Of a DNA stretch of 64,000 nt, positions 1 to 12,370 are shown in pieces (the stretch's first letter is position 1; every line of letters begins with the position of its first letter). Under the pieces are notes generated by a model. It was not told where the DNA came from. It saw only the letters and a list, made by a program, of their open reading frames with translations, and searched no databases. Origin of the DNA: Cytospora piceicola (lineage: Eukaryota; Ascomycota; Sordariomycetes; Diaporthales; Cytosporaceae); NCBI GenBank assembly GCA_023375675.1, contig JALQBC010000005.1, positions 310,001 to 374,000 on the forward strand. Direction: 5' to 3'. The position numbers and the translations under genes are program-made.

Positions 1-2
1 TT

Positions 3-437
3 CCTTCGGACTCCCAGCAGACCACAACAGCGAGCCAGGGGGTCGAAGCCATGGCCGAGGCATTCATCCAGGCGTCGCAGACGAGGAGGAAGGCTCTGGA
101 GATGCCCGAGACGTGTGCTGCTGAGAACACGGGTCCAGATGAAGGCCATGATTCACCTAACGCGAAAAGTTTCAGCCCTATGTCTATGTCTGTACACCAT
201 ATGGAGGGGCAGGAGAACGCCGAGCCGGTTGATGATGTTAGCGCTGTGCTCGATAACCTGGAGGAGTTTCTTGATGACACTTGGGGCATCGGTCTAGGCG
301 CCGACGTGGAAGGGGCGGAGGATACTCAGACACAATCACATGCGAAGATACCACAGGGCAGCAATGGTGCACAAGGGGTGTTTGACATGGTCGGAGATCC
401 CATGATGGCGCTGCATACCAATGTCTGGGCCGACTGA
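3..437 (+). CDS. 3' end of an unidentified protein gene (5' truncated by window edge)
   Basis: The reading frame is open from base 3, before the first ATG at 51, and stops at 435-437, so this is most likely the C-terminal exon of a longer gene starting outside the window. The 144 visible residues are acidic and low in hydrophobics. A stretch resembling an acidic amphipathic helix (VLDNLEEFLDDTWGIG, encoded at about 246-294) is followed by a Gly/Asp-rich tail ending in TNVWAD. Such tails are common at the ends of fungal transcription factors, but no DNA-binding domain lies inside the window, so that reading is only a guess. No intron is needed in the visible part. Confidence 0.5.
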   Translation, partial: PSDSQQTTTASQGVEAMAEAFIQASQTRRKALEMPETCAAENTGPDEGHDSPNAKSFSPMSMSVHHMEGQENAEPVDDVSAVLDNLEEFLDDTWGIGLGADVEGAEDTQTQSHAKIPQGSNGAQGVFDMVGDPMMALHTNVWAD

Positions 438-3400
438 GCAGGCAATTTTGACAACCTAATGGTTTTTTTTGGGCGAGTTTGATTTAGGTGCTTGGGTCAA
501 GCGTGCTAGTAAGGACTCGATCACGATGGGTTTCTTTCACACCCATAAGGCGTTATCGTTATATGTTCCTACCGTTAGGACAAAGTGGTCTGCTCTGGAG
601 ACATGGCGAGGGAAATATTGGTATGGTGTTCTTTGGCACGATGGCTTGTTTTGGTAGCGAGGCCTGTATGTTTGAAGGCGTAAAATAGTCAGGGTACGGT
701 CAGATACCCTTTGCCAACAATCTACACAGCCAAGAAAGGCTTCTCACCTACTCGCAATCCACCGCATCTCCGACTCCGTGTTATACGGGGCCTAGTTCCC
801 ACATGGGCTCCATCCGCCCCGAGACCGTAACCTTTACAAGCTGGCCAGCAGAGCCAGACCATGATCGATCAAACTTATCTAGCATTTAACCTTGCCCGTG
901 GCCTTCGTCCAAGCAACCACAACAATGAGCCTTTCAGCTCGGGCGCTACAGTAGCACAGCAGAAGACAATGCTGGGCCCCGTGTCCAAAAACACGCAAAT
1001 ACTCCCGGGCGGTCAGGTCAAGTCGGCCAGACCACTCAACGGATATCCAGCCTCCCTGTTCGCGATGCGTCGCGCGCCAGACAAATGCCAAGAACTAATA
1101 CTTCACGTGGGATGCAGGAACGCAACGCAACGGGCGCAAGTTGGCACACTATGTACGTAGTATGTGTATCCATATCTGGCGAGTGACAGTGCACAACACA
1201 CGCACATGTCTAGCTCGGGCTAACGTATTGTAACGCATACCAGCATGGGTGAAACGTTGCCGCTAGCGTTGCCGTGCGGCTGCTTAGGAATGGTCCCTTG
1301 TCGGGTCCCCCTCGAAGTCTCAGTCAACCACATGGGCGGCTATGGACGATTCTATTCGAGGAGTTGCGGAAATGTATGCTGTCTCGAACTCATCGTTTGA
1401 TCCGGGGGGTTCACTCCGCGGGCTATGAACGGCTTGAAGGGCCTCGGGGCAGGTATATAGTATACTTAGAAGTACCTCGGTGATAGCTAAGTGTCGTGGA
1501 CCCCCGCGAATTGAACGTGGAATGCTTGAAAGGATGCGTTCTCGAAAGGGATTACCTTCAGAGATGCAGATTCAAGGTCTTAGAAAAGGGTGTATAGAAG
1601 ACGGAAGAGTTGCACCGTGGTCTGGATTTGTTATGGCGTCAGGTTGAATATGCCCCATACCCCGATGCCCTACCTACGGTTGTCCAAGCCAGCAGAGGTC
1701 ATTGACATATAGCTGCTGGCTTCTTAGGTGGCGTGTATCCAGCCAAGGAACCTTATCGTTCCAATAATATATCTTTCTCTCTTCACACCACTATGAAGCG
1801 GTGTATGTATCGCTGAGTCTTAAGTCAACGTGGCAGTTCGTTTATCGTCGGGCTATTTCCTTGAAGTGAGACTGAGCACAACACTGAAAAATTGCGATTT
1901 GTTGATCGCATTCCGGAGCAACCTGCGGGCGAGGAGCCGTCTGGAGAGCACGTTTTCGGATGATTGGCCAGAGTGCCGCTTCGGGATGCCCTGAACATAG
2001 AGTTCTTCCCTCTATCAAGCCGTTCACCGTCCCTTCGCCAGGGCCAATATCAGTCTGTGTCCCATGTTAGACAACTTGTTAATAAGATCGTCATTAAAGC
2101 GCAAGAGCCGGGTGTTCAGAAATTATTTGACGACGTATTAATGACAGATCAGAAAAACAAGATGGGGCGTCTTCAAGGGTGATATACTGGCACCTAACTT
2201 CGACCAGTTCGGCTGGTGGGCGTAAATAATAAGAGTTGGCGCCCGAACCGTTGAAACCATCTAAAGAGGCGTTGACGGTGAGGACAAGTTGATAAGAATA
2301 TTGGACGAATAAACTGTCAGAGTGCCCCTACCTCAAAGTAAGGCACTCGGTATGTCTGGGGACGCCATCCGCCTCACCGGTCAAAGCAAGACGATTCAGC
2401 GGTAGATGATGTTGTAAGGGCATCGGGGAAGGGCCTACGGAGGACAAGCATCCATGATTCATTTTGCTTGGGCGGTACGACGTCAGCCTGTCAGGATTGA
2501 AACCCAAGGAACGTGATGGCAGGATGTTTAGGCTATTAGGCAGGGCGATGGCCCTCGGGGCTACCGGTTGATTGCCGGGGCGTAACGGGCGTGGCGTGGC
2601 CAATGCTCGAACATGCTTGTGGACTTGATGCTTGGTGACCGTGTCGGTAGACTAGAGAATCGTGCGACTAAATGACAATGAACTTTGGTCAGGATGGTCT
2701 TGCGTTGAGGCTCGTCATGATCCCGTACACAGTACGATCGGCAGGTATATCACATGTCGTACGAGGACGCAAAGAGCCGCAAGTGAGGAGCCAAAGGCGA
2801 TTGAAGGAGGATTCCCCCAAAGAGTCTGCGTGGCAGGTAGACAGATAGATCCATGGCTTGACATATCATTGCATTGCGTACAACGTAGGGTAGTTCAACA
2901 AGGATGAAAAATGCATGAATAGGGCTGACGAGGGTTTGCGGGCCTGTAATCCACCAGCAAGACGCCCACGTGGTGACAGACCCAGTAACAGAGTACATAT
3001 ATACAGTAGACTAGGTACATATTAGCGAACATGTACGTAGTGTACGTACGTAGGTCAGGGGGCTGGTGATAGAATACAATGCTTCCAAGAGGATGAGGGC
3101 ATCGAAGACCATCCCCTCACTGTGGTCATGGGGCATGTGACCAATTCGTTTATTCTACTGGGCGAGCATCAAGACATCAAGGGACCTAGTGACGAACCTA
3201 GGGGACTAAACCTGAAAGTACCCAGTGTACCTAGGCGTGCAGGCAGGCAGGCCGTGCTGTCGTGCTAGGGCTGCTAGGTACCTACAGTACCTAGGTAGGC
3301 CTGCAGGTTATGGTGGCAGGGTGGGTAGCGTGCCTGCCAAATTCTTAGCGTTGGATACTTGTATCAGCGCCCGACTTTCGGCCCAAACAGAAGCGACCTA

Positions 3401-3944
3401 CAGAACGGACAAACTGTGATACAGAAGGCAGCCCCCCCCTTGTCGCCGCCTACAAATATTCTTCGATCTGCTCCACTGAAAAGGCGGCGGCCGGGTCTTA
3501 TCTCATACCCCATACAGTACTTGCAATCTGCACAGCCAACGAAACATCGCTTTCTCCCCCTCCAACTCTTCTTTTCTCCTTCCCTGCACTACGTACACCG
3601 ACTCTGTCAGACATACACTCCTGTCTGCCTGTCTACCACAACAACCACTACATTGTTTGACACGGCGCACAAGTGCATGAGTGGGCGAGTGACGTGGTAT
3701 ATCCCGTCTACAAGCGTTAGGGCAGTACGGACTACATTACAGTACATAGTAACGGGGTACAAGCGACAACTTTGAACAGGCACAACAGGATCCGCTGGGG
3801 CGTCCTCCTTCCAATTCCTTCTCCTGCTTCCCGCTCGACCCTCGCCGCCTCCTCAGCAACTTCTGCCTCCTTCCACCCACGCAACAGCCACCTATTGTTC
3901 CACACACACCTCCCCTCTGCACACCCACAGCCAATGTTCACCAC
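438..3944. other. Intergenic region upstream of the inositol hexakisphosphate kinase gene
   Basis: About 3.5 kb without a convincing gene; the open frames are short, overlap on both strands and show no recognisable protein. The last 400 bp (about 3540-3944) are pyrimidine-rich with many C/T and CA runs, as expected for a fungal promoter and 5' leader. A cluster of CCTAGGTA-type words lies at about 3213-3315. Confidence 0.6.
3213..3315. repeat. Cluster of palindromic CCTAGGTA words
   Basis: Several copies and near-copies of CCTAGG, TAGGTACCTA and GCAGGCAGG fall within about 100 bp. The same words recur in other intergenic spaces of this window but not in the coding exons I read. Confidence 0.6.
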
Positions 3945-6900
3945 ATGTCGCCCTCTACGTCTGGAGATGCCGCACTATCGGTACCGGTGAACCCCCACGG
4001 TGGTAAGCCGGTATCAGTGCCACACCCGCACACAGATCGAGGCCTCGACCCAGTTCAAGCTGGTGCAGGGCAGGCACAAGATCATTTACAAGGGGAACAA
4101 CCTGCCAGCACTCTCACCCTCCCTGTCATATCTCGAGCCCCTGAAAGTGACACATTGGAGGCACCGGCAGTTTTGGGAGAGCCCAAAGCAGGAGCAGTGA
4201 CGGCCCAGACTACCCCTGTACCTAGTTTCGAGAACAATGTTGCACCACATCAGAATGATAAAAGGCCTATGGGACCTGCTCCTGCCGCTGCCACTGCCAT
4301 CGTTTCTCCGAAGAGGCTTCATGGGCCCTCTCTGCTGACACAGAAACTCGCAGAAGCTCGTGGCATCCCTGCTGTCGGCACTGACCAGTCCTTCGATGCG
4401 CCTCATCACAGTCCTTGCTTGCAACATACTCCCTACGACCCTTCGATCGGTAGTCCCCCGACACAAGATCTCGACCAGGCCACAGGTCCAACTTCACAAA
4501 CACAAAAAGACGACCCGGAAACGCGTTACGAGAGCGATGATGCCTTGACACCCAGAGCATCACCACGGCTTATCGCAATGGCTCCTACCGCCGCCGTCGA
4601 AACCTTTTCTCTCCCATCCCGAGCAGCCGGTACCTTCCTATCTCGCACACTTGATACGTCGGAATTCGGAAATGTCGAATCAAGGCTCAGAAGCCATAGG
4701 GAGTTACTTGGCTCTAGCGGCAGGGGTACATCTTTGGAGAGGACTGTCAAGGAGAAAAGGCTTAAGGAGCTCGCCTCCGCCAGTCGCACATACTCTGATG
4801 ACTCGCAACCGCCGACCCTCTCTGCAGCCATGCTTCCGGACCGCGACCCCTACCTGTCCAGTGGTAGATTGGATCCAAATGCTGCAGCAGACCAGCAGTC
4901 CCCCACCAGACCACGCAAGCCCGACCACCGGGTGTCTATGGGACCAGAGAAGGCTTGGTCAATCGGCTCTGACGACCTGAACAACGGGGTGGATGGGCAG
5001 GTGGAAAAGTCAATTGCCGAAGTGCTGGCAGGAGTAGAACCGAGTGCTCGAAGTCGCAAGGCCAGTCACAGCCTGCGGTTTTTCAAAGAGGGGTTGCCGG
5101 AGGAACATAAGAAACGAAGAGACAAGCTATCGCCACCAGCCAATGGCGCCATACTAGAGGAGCACAGAGGGGATGTGCATGGCGATGACTGTGCCAAAAG
5201 CTTACAACCCTCTCCTAATCCTACCGAAGCACAACCAGGACGCTTGGCACGAACCAAGACATTCCCACAATCAGGCTCACAGGAGCACGTCGAAGCAGAC
5301 CATGAATACTTCCGCGCGCAACGGGAGCAAAAGAGCTTTGATGATCCGGTGCCACTATTGGAAAGAGAAAAATCCCACGAAGTCATCTCTGCACCCGCAG
5401 TAAGAAGAGACGATGTAACGCAAGAAGTTTCCAGTGAATCAATTGACCACTGCGAGGCTGTCGAGGATGGAGAGCTGTCGGGTGAAGAAAAGATATCGTC
5501 TGCCGTCTTCTTGCCACATAAAGGCCCACAGGATGCTCCTGAGCGCCAAGATGGTCCGTTCCTAGAGGCAGATAAAGTTGCACCGGCTTCTCTTGGCAAA
5601 CCACACCAGAGGAACGAAGATGCGTCGTCCTGGCTAGTGAAGGCTGATGAGCCTGAGGTCGATGACACGGAACATACTGAAGCCCCGTCTGAAGAGAAGG
5701 CTGTAGACGCTGCCCATCAACAATTTGATTCTGGACATCACAATGTTGGCGTCGAGTCTTCGCCTTACCTCGTCCATGTGACGCCGAATCCAAAGGAGCA
5801 TGATCTTGCGCCACAAGTGTTGTCCAGGCCCTCGCAACTAGTATCACCTGCCAAAGGGGATCATGTTCATGACCAAAGTTCGGGTGCCAATGAACCACTT
5901 GATGCTATAGAGCTCGTCCCGTATTCACATCAGGTTGGTGGCCACACGACGCTCTGGAAGTTCTCGAAGAGAGCAGTGTGCAAGCAGCTCAACAACCGAG
6001 AGAATGAATTCTATGAAGATATTGAGAGATACCACAGAGATCTCCTGCCCTTCCTCCCTAGGTATGTACCAACTGGTCGCGATGAGGTTTGATTCTGCGG
6101 TATTGAAAGTTGGAGGAGACTAACACCAGCCCAGGTATATTGGCGTGCTCAATGTAACATACTCCAAGCAACCTCGTCGCAAGTCAACCGTCAGAAGGGA
6201 TGAAAATGTTGCTGCTGAACGGAAGAAGCTTCAGCAGGAACAAATCACTGATATGCAGGCCAATGGCTCTACTGCGGAAGAGGCTGCGCAAAAAGCGAGT
6301 GAAGCTAGTCAACAGGCGGCCGTGAATACTCGAATGATCAGCCAGTCTTTGAATTCAAGCTTGATTCCGGTTCCTACTGTCACTTTCGTGGACAACCAAC
6401 ATATCCTGCCTCGGAGCCTCCTCCACCCGGCAACGAAAACTGCTCTCTATCTAGACCGTGGCCGCAGCTCGTCGATATCTGTGCCCGCCTCACACTACAT
6501 CTCTAACGGCTCAGTGTCCGATGACCATCTATCAAGGCCGTCGTTGGAAGATCGCCATGCTAACAGCTGGGGTACCACCGTGGTCAACAAGAAACTGCGC
6601 CATGAGGTTTTCAATGACGCCTTCTTAAGGCAGGCCATTAGTATTCAGAGACATAGGAAAGCTCACCAACGAACACTTCCAAATAAGACGTTCGACCGAT
6701 TGCTTCGGCCAGCTACTTCTGACCCAACTATGTTGAGAGCCAAGGATGCCGGAAGCCAAACAACATTCCCAATCCAACAAGAACCTAGCCAACCGTTGCC
6801 GTCACCCATTCATCAAAATATTCTTCATCAGAAGACACAGAGCGACATTGGCCCATCAAGTGAGCCTTGCGAGGGTAGCGATGAGGAACCCAAGGACGTG

Positions 6901-8052
6901 ACAGGCACCAGCGCTCCGGAGCTGGACATTCTTGGGGAGACAATGACTCCTGAACGCAAGAAACGCCGACATTCCGGTAGTGCTCTGCGGAGGAAGCCTA
7001 AGACCGTTTCGGACTCCCGGGGTGCTCTGCAGTATTGGGAAGAGCCCGATGAGGCATACAAAGGCGACAATGAAGACCTTGATGGGCTTGCTGCTAAGGA
7101 AGATGCCGCTGAACCGATGCCCGCTCAGAGTCTTAATGGTGCGGCTGAGACAGAGGATCTCAAACTGCCTACGGATTCGTCAGCCTTGGAAACAAGCTCG
7201 ACAGGCGAGCTCGAGATGATTCCGAGGCCACTAAATCCCAAGGAGGCCCAAACTCAAGGTGGCTCTCGAGTTTCGTACTTCTTGTTGTTGGAAGACTTGA
7301 CCGCGGGCATGAAGCGGCCTTGCATTATGGACCTGAAAATGGGCACACGGCAATATGGTGTTGACGCCACCCCTAAGAAGCAGCAGTCCCAGAAGCGCAA
7401 ATGTGCCGGCACAACCTCGCGAGAGCTTGGTGTGCGGGTGTGCGGGCTTCAGGTGTGGGATGCGAGGGAGGAGACATACGTTTTCAAGGACAAGTATTAC
7501 GGGCGCAACCTGAAGGCCGGTGATGAGTTCCAGTACGCACTCACGCGCTTCCTTTATGATGGAAAGGATCTTCATAGTATTCTCCGGCACATCCCAACCA
7601 TCCTGCAGAAGCTCAGCCAGCTAGAGGTTATTGTACGTCGGCTGCGAGGCTATCGCTTCTATGCCGCCAGTCTGCTCATGACCTACGACGGCGACCAGTC
7701 GGTACAAGACGGCTACGACACGGCTGTCGAGGACTCAACTACCGATTTTGCGACGGACACCGAGGATGTGAACCACATCCGCAAGCGCAAGAACAGACGC
7801 GAGATCGACTTCAAGATTGCAGATTTCGCCAACAGCCTGACAGCCGGTGACCAAACCGAAGATAAATCCTGCCCGCCGCGGCACCCTGGAGAGGCCGACC
7901 GAGGTTTCCTCAAGGGCTTACGGAGCCTGCGCAAGTACTTCCTCAAAATCCAACAAGACACTCGTGCCAAGTTGGCGCTGGCGGCTGCGCAGCGCAACGT
8001 GGTGTACGACCCGGCAATGGACCTGTCGGACGACGAGTCGATGAGCGATTAA
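3945..8052 (+). CDS. KCS1: Inositol hexakisphosphate kinase, Kcs1 type
   Basis: Two exons, 3945-6061 and 6135-8052, joined across a 73-nt intron (GTATGT...CCCAG); the join restores the family motif LPRYIGVLN. The product is about 1344 residues. The catalytic IPK domain is the C-terminal third: YFLLLEDLT at about 1087-1095, the signature PxxxDxKxG as PCIMDLKMG at about 1101-1109, an AASLL segment near 1210 and KIADFANS near 1266, the metal-binding aspartate motif. This family phosphorylates IP6 to the pyrophosphate IP7, affecting phosphate signalling, vacuole biology and stress responses. Roughly the first 680 residues are Ser/Pro/Glu-rich and probably disordered, split from the kinase by further low-complexity sequence; yeast Kcs1 is shorter. 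The start ATG at 3945 opens the long frame directly after a C/T-rich leader. A convergent gene lies downstream. Confidence 0.93.
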
Positions 8053-8655
8053 GCCGATCCATACTGAACAAGGCCATCACTTGTTGCTGTTCTGCCTAAT
8101 TATTTACGATCCGAAATCTACCCTGTCAGACTGGAACGGCGTACGTGGAAGTCTTTTTGACGGCTTGCAGCAGGGATTAGACGCACTTGCTTTTCTGGTT
8201 TTGCTACTGGCAATCTTGTTTCTGTTTTTCTTGTTCATGCGTTTGGCGTCTTCGTACAGGGCAAGGCTTGATTTCAATTGTGGCTTTTCTTCTCATCAGA
8301 GTCCGTCGCGGCTTGGTTTTGTTGTGGAGGAGGACATCGGGCAAAAGTTGAAAAGCCATCCCCGACATTGATACCATTGATACCAAAAAATCAGTCATCG
8401 AAACAAAGGAGCAACAGCAAATGACTTGTATTTGGAATGTGATGAAAAGATGATATGGTGATGGACAACGGTCATACTTGCGGCCGTGATATTTATGTTC
8501 TGTAATGTAACACAATTCGCCTAGTGCTATGCATGTGTGGAAAGGAAGCCAGTCTTGCAGCCTACTCCGGTCACCTCGCAACACTTCGTTGAAGCGATAT
8601 CCAGACTCAACGACACCTCGTAGAGCAACTAACATATGAACACTCTCCAAGTCCC
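8053..8655. other. Convergent intergenic region (two 3' ends)
   Basis: About 600 bp between the stop codons of the plus-strand Kcs1 gene and the minus-strand isomerase gene, so it should hold the two 3' UTRs. No separate gene is seen. Confidence 0.6.
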
Positions 8656-9501
8656 TCACAGCTTTGCCTTCCCATCCTTCCTCACCCACTCCTCAACATC
8701 TCGCTTCCCCCTTGCCTTCCTCTCATCCTCGCCCCGGAACCACCCCTCATCCTTCTCCTCCTCCCTCTCATGATTCTCCAACAAATCCAGGCACTCCCTA
8801 TACATCTCCATCTTCAACAGCCCATACACCCCCGTCCTCCCCCTCCCCGTCAGCTTCCTCGCCTCCACCAGCCCGAGCACCTCCGCCCAGCCCCCGGCGG
8901 CATCCACGATCCCCGCCGCGGCGGCCTCGACCCCGCCGAACCTCTTGGCCTCGAGCACCATCTCCCGGTAGACCCGCGGGTCGGGCACCTTGGCGCGGAA
9001 GATGGCGCTCATGGCGGGCTTCAGCGGCGCGCCGAACTCGAGCTCGTTCAGGCAGCAGAAGCCCCTCGCGGGGCTCATGACGCGGTAGTCGTGGTGCATG
9101 GCCAGCATCAGCCCGCCCGCGAAGGCGTGCCCGCTGACCCACGCCACCGTCGGCATCGGGTACGCCAGCAGGCGGCGGTACAGCGCCCAGAGGCCGCCCG
9201 TCCAGAAGGCGCCGCCGGCGGCCGCGGCGTGAGCGAGGTCCAGCCCGTTGGAGTAGAACTTGGGCAGGGACGAGGTCGTCACCACGCAGCCCGGGGCCAG
9301 CCCCGAGAACTCGACCAGGTCGAGGGCCCGGAGGAGGGCATGGCAGGCGGCGGTGGTGAGCCGGTTGTCGGGCGGGGAGTGGATGGTTACGAGGTAGACT
9401 TGGGGTTGGGGCTCGGTGATGGTTATGGACCCGCCTGGGTGGGAATCACATGCTGGGATGGGAACGGTGAAGAGTAGTTTGGGGTCTGCGGCGGTGGCCA
9501 T
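8656..9501 (-). CDS. Peroxisomal enoyl-CoA hydratase/isomerase family protein
   Basis: Single exon, 281 residues. Crotonase-fold landmarks are present: FYSNGLDL at 82-89 and GHAFAGG at 124-130 form the expected oxyanion hole, and LNELEFGAPL at 151-160 carries acidic residues where delta3,delta2-enoyl-CoA isomerases have a catalytic glutamate. The protein ends in Ala-Lys-Leu, a good type 1 peroxisomal targeting signal, so it should act in the peroxisome matrix. I infer a role in beta-oxidation of unsaturated fatty acids, isomerising 3-enoyl to 2-trans-enoyl-CoA. Hydratase activity cannot be excluded by eye. The C-terminal 40 residues are rich in Glu, Lys and Arg. Third-position GC is very high, which produces long spurious frames on the other strand. 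Confidence 0.85.
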   Translation of the reverse strand: MATAADPKLLFTVPIPACDSHPGGSITITEPQPQVYLVTIHSPPDNRLTTAACHALLRALDLVEFSGLAPGCVVTTSSLPKFYSNGLDLAHAAAAGGAFWTGGLWALYRRLLAYPMPTVAWVSGHAFAGGLMLAMHHDYRVMSPARGFCCLNELEFGAPLKPAMSAIFRAKVPDPRVYREMVLEAKRFGGVEAAAAGIVDAAGGWAEVLGLVEARKLTGRGRTGVYGLLKMEMYRECLDLLENHEREEEKDEGWFRGEDERKARGKRDVEEWVRKDGKAKL

Positions 9502-10069
9502 GGTTCTGTTTGACTGTCTTTATATAGTAAGTCCGCTGAAAGAAAGAAGGGTAGATGACTATAAACTCGAGGTGAAAGAGGCCGGTTTGATACTATAGTT
9601 GTCTTGTATACTCAAGTTTAGTTTATAGAATCATAGATGAAGGTGGGAGGGTTCAAGGTGTGGAAGTCGGAGGCTCCGTGAATAAGTCCCGAAGTTACCT
9701 CGGCTTAACATCGATTAGTAGTCTGTCCGTCGGCTCAGCACATGTTCCCGAAAGCATCGACACCAAGGTCAGAAGATCCTATATTTTGCAGATCATACAC
9801 CATAAAAAGCGGTAATCATGAGTAAATACAAAACTGTTCAATATTGTCTGCCTCTACTAGATCACGGGCTGGAAGCGTACCAAAACAAACGTCAAAGGCC
9901 ATCATAATACAAGCCGTGTCATGGGCACAGATAAATCCAAACGCCGATGAAATGAGTCCTTCGCTTGACCATGCCGAACTGGATTGGACAAAAGAAAAAG
10001 GAAATCTAACACCTTCCTCCTCCGACACCTCCTCCCCGGCCATCTCCTCGCCCATGTTAAATGACTTGC
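9502..10069. other. Isomerase promoter and Atg27 3' region
   Basis: About 570 bp between the start of the isomerase gene and the stop of Atg27, both on the minus strand. It should contain the isomerase promoter and Atg27 3' UTR; no gene is seen. Open frames reaching into Atg27 exon 3 from here are shadows. Confidence 0.6.
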
Positions 10070-11325
10070 TTATACTGCCGAGTAACCTCCCCTGGAACCG
10101 CTCCCCTGGACCGTATTGAGGACCCTCCTCGTCCAGTCCTTCAGCAAGTACGGGATATCCCTGACCGTGTCTCCATGTGGCAGCAGATCCCAACCTCGAG
10201 CGCCGTAGCGGCTGTAGTTGAGCCAAGAGCCAAAGATGATGTATGATGCAGTAGTAAGGAAGACACTAGACACGTGTATGTTAGTACAAGCAGATACCAG
10301 CAGGAATCGTAGTGGTGTGAACTCACATAATGACAAACCAGGTAAAGAAACCCCAGTGCCGGTTGTTGCCGTTGTTGTCGGGATACTCCTCATCTGGTAG
10401 TCCCTCGCAGGCGTATTTGGTGTACCAGGTCAGCCTGAGAACATCGATATTCGAGCTGTCCGACAACGGCCCGTAGCTGTCGAATATCAGGGCAGAGTCC
10501 GGCCTCAGCAGCTGCCGCTCCGGCTTGTCGTCACCATCACCGCCATCATCCCCGTCCCCTCCGTCCTCCTGCCTCTTCCGCCGTCCAGCAGCGTCTCCCT
10601 CAGTCTCGCCCTCGCCCTTATCCTCGCCGCCATCCTCCTGGCCCGGCTCGTATTTGTCGTCCTTGGGGTCCCACTCGCCCTCCTTGCCCGTCTTCTCGGC
10701 GTCGCACAGCATCTCGACAACAGCCCGTTGATCCCTCTTCTGTCCCGGGGTGTCGTGTCGTCCTCCGTTGAGCACGATCCGCACGCCTTCCCTCTGCGAG
10801 TCGGCGCTCGAGTCGGCCGTCTTGAGGCGCGTGAATGTGGAGTCCATATCCCCCAGGCCGTGGTTCTTGAGGTCGCCTGCTATTGGGACGACCTCGATCA
10901 CTGTGTCCGTCTCGCCTTCGATGCCGCGTCGTATCCCGCACACTGGACAAGGATGGGGGTCAGCCTACTCTGTGATGGACCAAAACAAATTGATCATAGT
11001 CGAACGGGAGTCCTGAGGGAGAAGAAAACATACCTCTAGAACCATTGGGACAGCTCTCCTTCTTGGGCCCGTCCTTCTTCAGCGGCGCGCAGAGGTCCAG
11101 GGTGTATGTGGTGTTGATGTAGTCGTAGGGCTCCCATGATGGTTGCTCATGCGTCGTGACGACCGAGTGTGGGCCTCCGAGATCTTTGAAGTTGAACTTC
11201 TGGCCGTCTACTCGGATATCGTCACACCGGAGCATCGCCGTCGCCGGTGTCGCCAAGAGGACAAGCGATAACAGCCCGGCTGCCGATTCCGCCGCCGGCG
11301 AGGTGGAAGAGGATGGCCACCTCAT
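10070..11325 (-). CDS. ATG27: Autophagy-related protein 27 (type I membrane protein)
   Basis: Three exons: 11325-11034, 10942-10327 and 10265-10070, with introns of 91 and 61 nt (GTATGT...CCAG and GTGAGT...CTAG), giving 367 residues. The N-terminus carries a hydrophobic signal sequence ending near ATPATA. The luminal part contains CDDIRVDG, GGPHSVV and CPNGSR-VCGI, typical of the Atg27 mannose-6-phosphate-receptor-like domain. One membrane span lies at about 294-316 (FFTWFVIIVFLTTASYIIFG), and the cytosolic tail ends in YSAV, the tyrosine sorting motif described for yeast Atg27. Atg27 cycles between Golgi, endosomes and vacuole and supports Atg9 trafficking in autophagy. A long Asp/Gly/Glu-rich linker (encoded at about 10505-10690) interrupts the luminal domain. 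The second intron splits the membrane span. Confidence 0.92.
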
Positions 11326-12370
11326 AGTGATGGTGGGAGGTGTATGTGGGACTCGTCGGAAGGATAGAGTACCAATCGGTAGAAGTTGTCCGGGTTCGAG
11401 GACTCGGCTTGGTAATGCGGGGGTAAAGGAAAGCGACGAGGAAAAGGACTACCAAGGAGAACTCCAGGTACTTTAGAGAAGAGGCAAGGTCGTGAATTCC
11501 AAAAGACCCAGATGGATCGGAGCTTGATCAACAGCTGTCCGTGAGGTGGCTCGTGTCTGAGTTGCTCACAGGCTCTCCTTCGTCATGCTGTCAAGTCCCG
11601 TCCAAGTAAGAGGTTCGGCTTAATTACTAAGCTTGATTACTAAGTACGTTATCGTTAGTGTTCCTCCATCATCACGTGCCACCCATAACAGCAACTGCAT
11701 AAGGCGATGGCTGGCATTCATCTTCAGAAGCAATAGTAGCCTCAGGTTCAAGCAATTTTCAATCCAATCCAATTCAATTCAATCCAACTCAGATTCGTTC
11801 AGGCTAATCCCAAGCAAGTGCGCCTCACCCAAGTCCTCCCCAAAATTCTCAGCCCCACTACTACAACTTAACCGGGCTACATCAACGTCCTCGAAGATCC
11901 TTGGCCGTAAACCTTTGACCTCGCTTCAGACCAAAACACTCGACTCACGATCGATCGAGAAGCGCGATGCATTGGAGAGCCAAATATAAAAACAGTAAAA
12001 CCGCTGAGCCTCCGGGGTATAAGACCTTGCCAACGAGCCGAATAGAGCAACCTAGCCCAGACAATATCGTGTATCATTTCCCTGTCCCTTTTCCCATGAA
12101 ACGCCGAGGTTCGCCTTTCTGCAGTGATTTAAAATGACGAGAAAATAATTAATGTGATCAAGGGCTGTGAAAATGGGGCGCCAGACGCCCGTTTTCGAGC
12201 CTTTGCATCTGATCTTGGCCCATGTCCATGGACTTGTGGCACGAGAAGAGGGATCCACGTCGAGGGTGATGAGAACCTGGCCCTAACTCCGAGCATCTCA
12301 AAACCGCTCAGCCTCTTGTTCCGTATGATGGTCAATACGCGGATCTTTGTGACATGGTCTCATGTTCGCA
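11326..12370. other. Atg27 promoter and Spt20 3' region
   Basis: About 1 kb. The part nearest 11326 should be the Atg27 promoter and 5' UTR; the part nearest 12370 the Spt20 3' UTR. A short CAATC/CAATT-rich stretch lies at about 11757-11795. No separate gene is supported. Confidence 0.5.

Noticed and set aside
5066..5668. Minus-strand Ser/Cys-rich frame of 200 codons
   Set aside because: Antisense to the disordered, conserved-frame N-terminal part of the IP6 kinase.
8664..9477. Plus-strand Pro/Ser and Arg/His-rich frames over the isomerase gene
   Set aside because: Shadows of a very GC3-rich minus-strand gene that has clear crotonase motifs and a PTS1 end.
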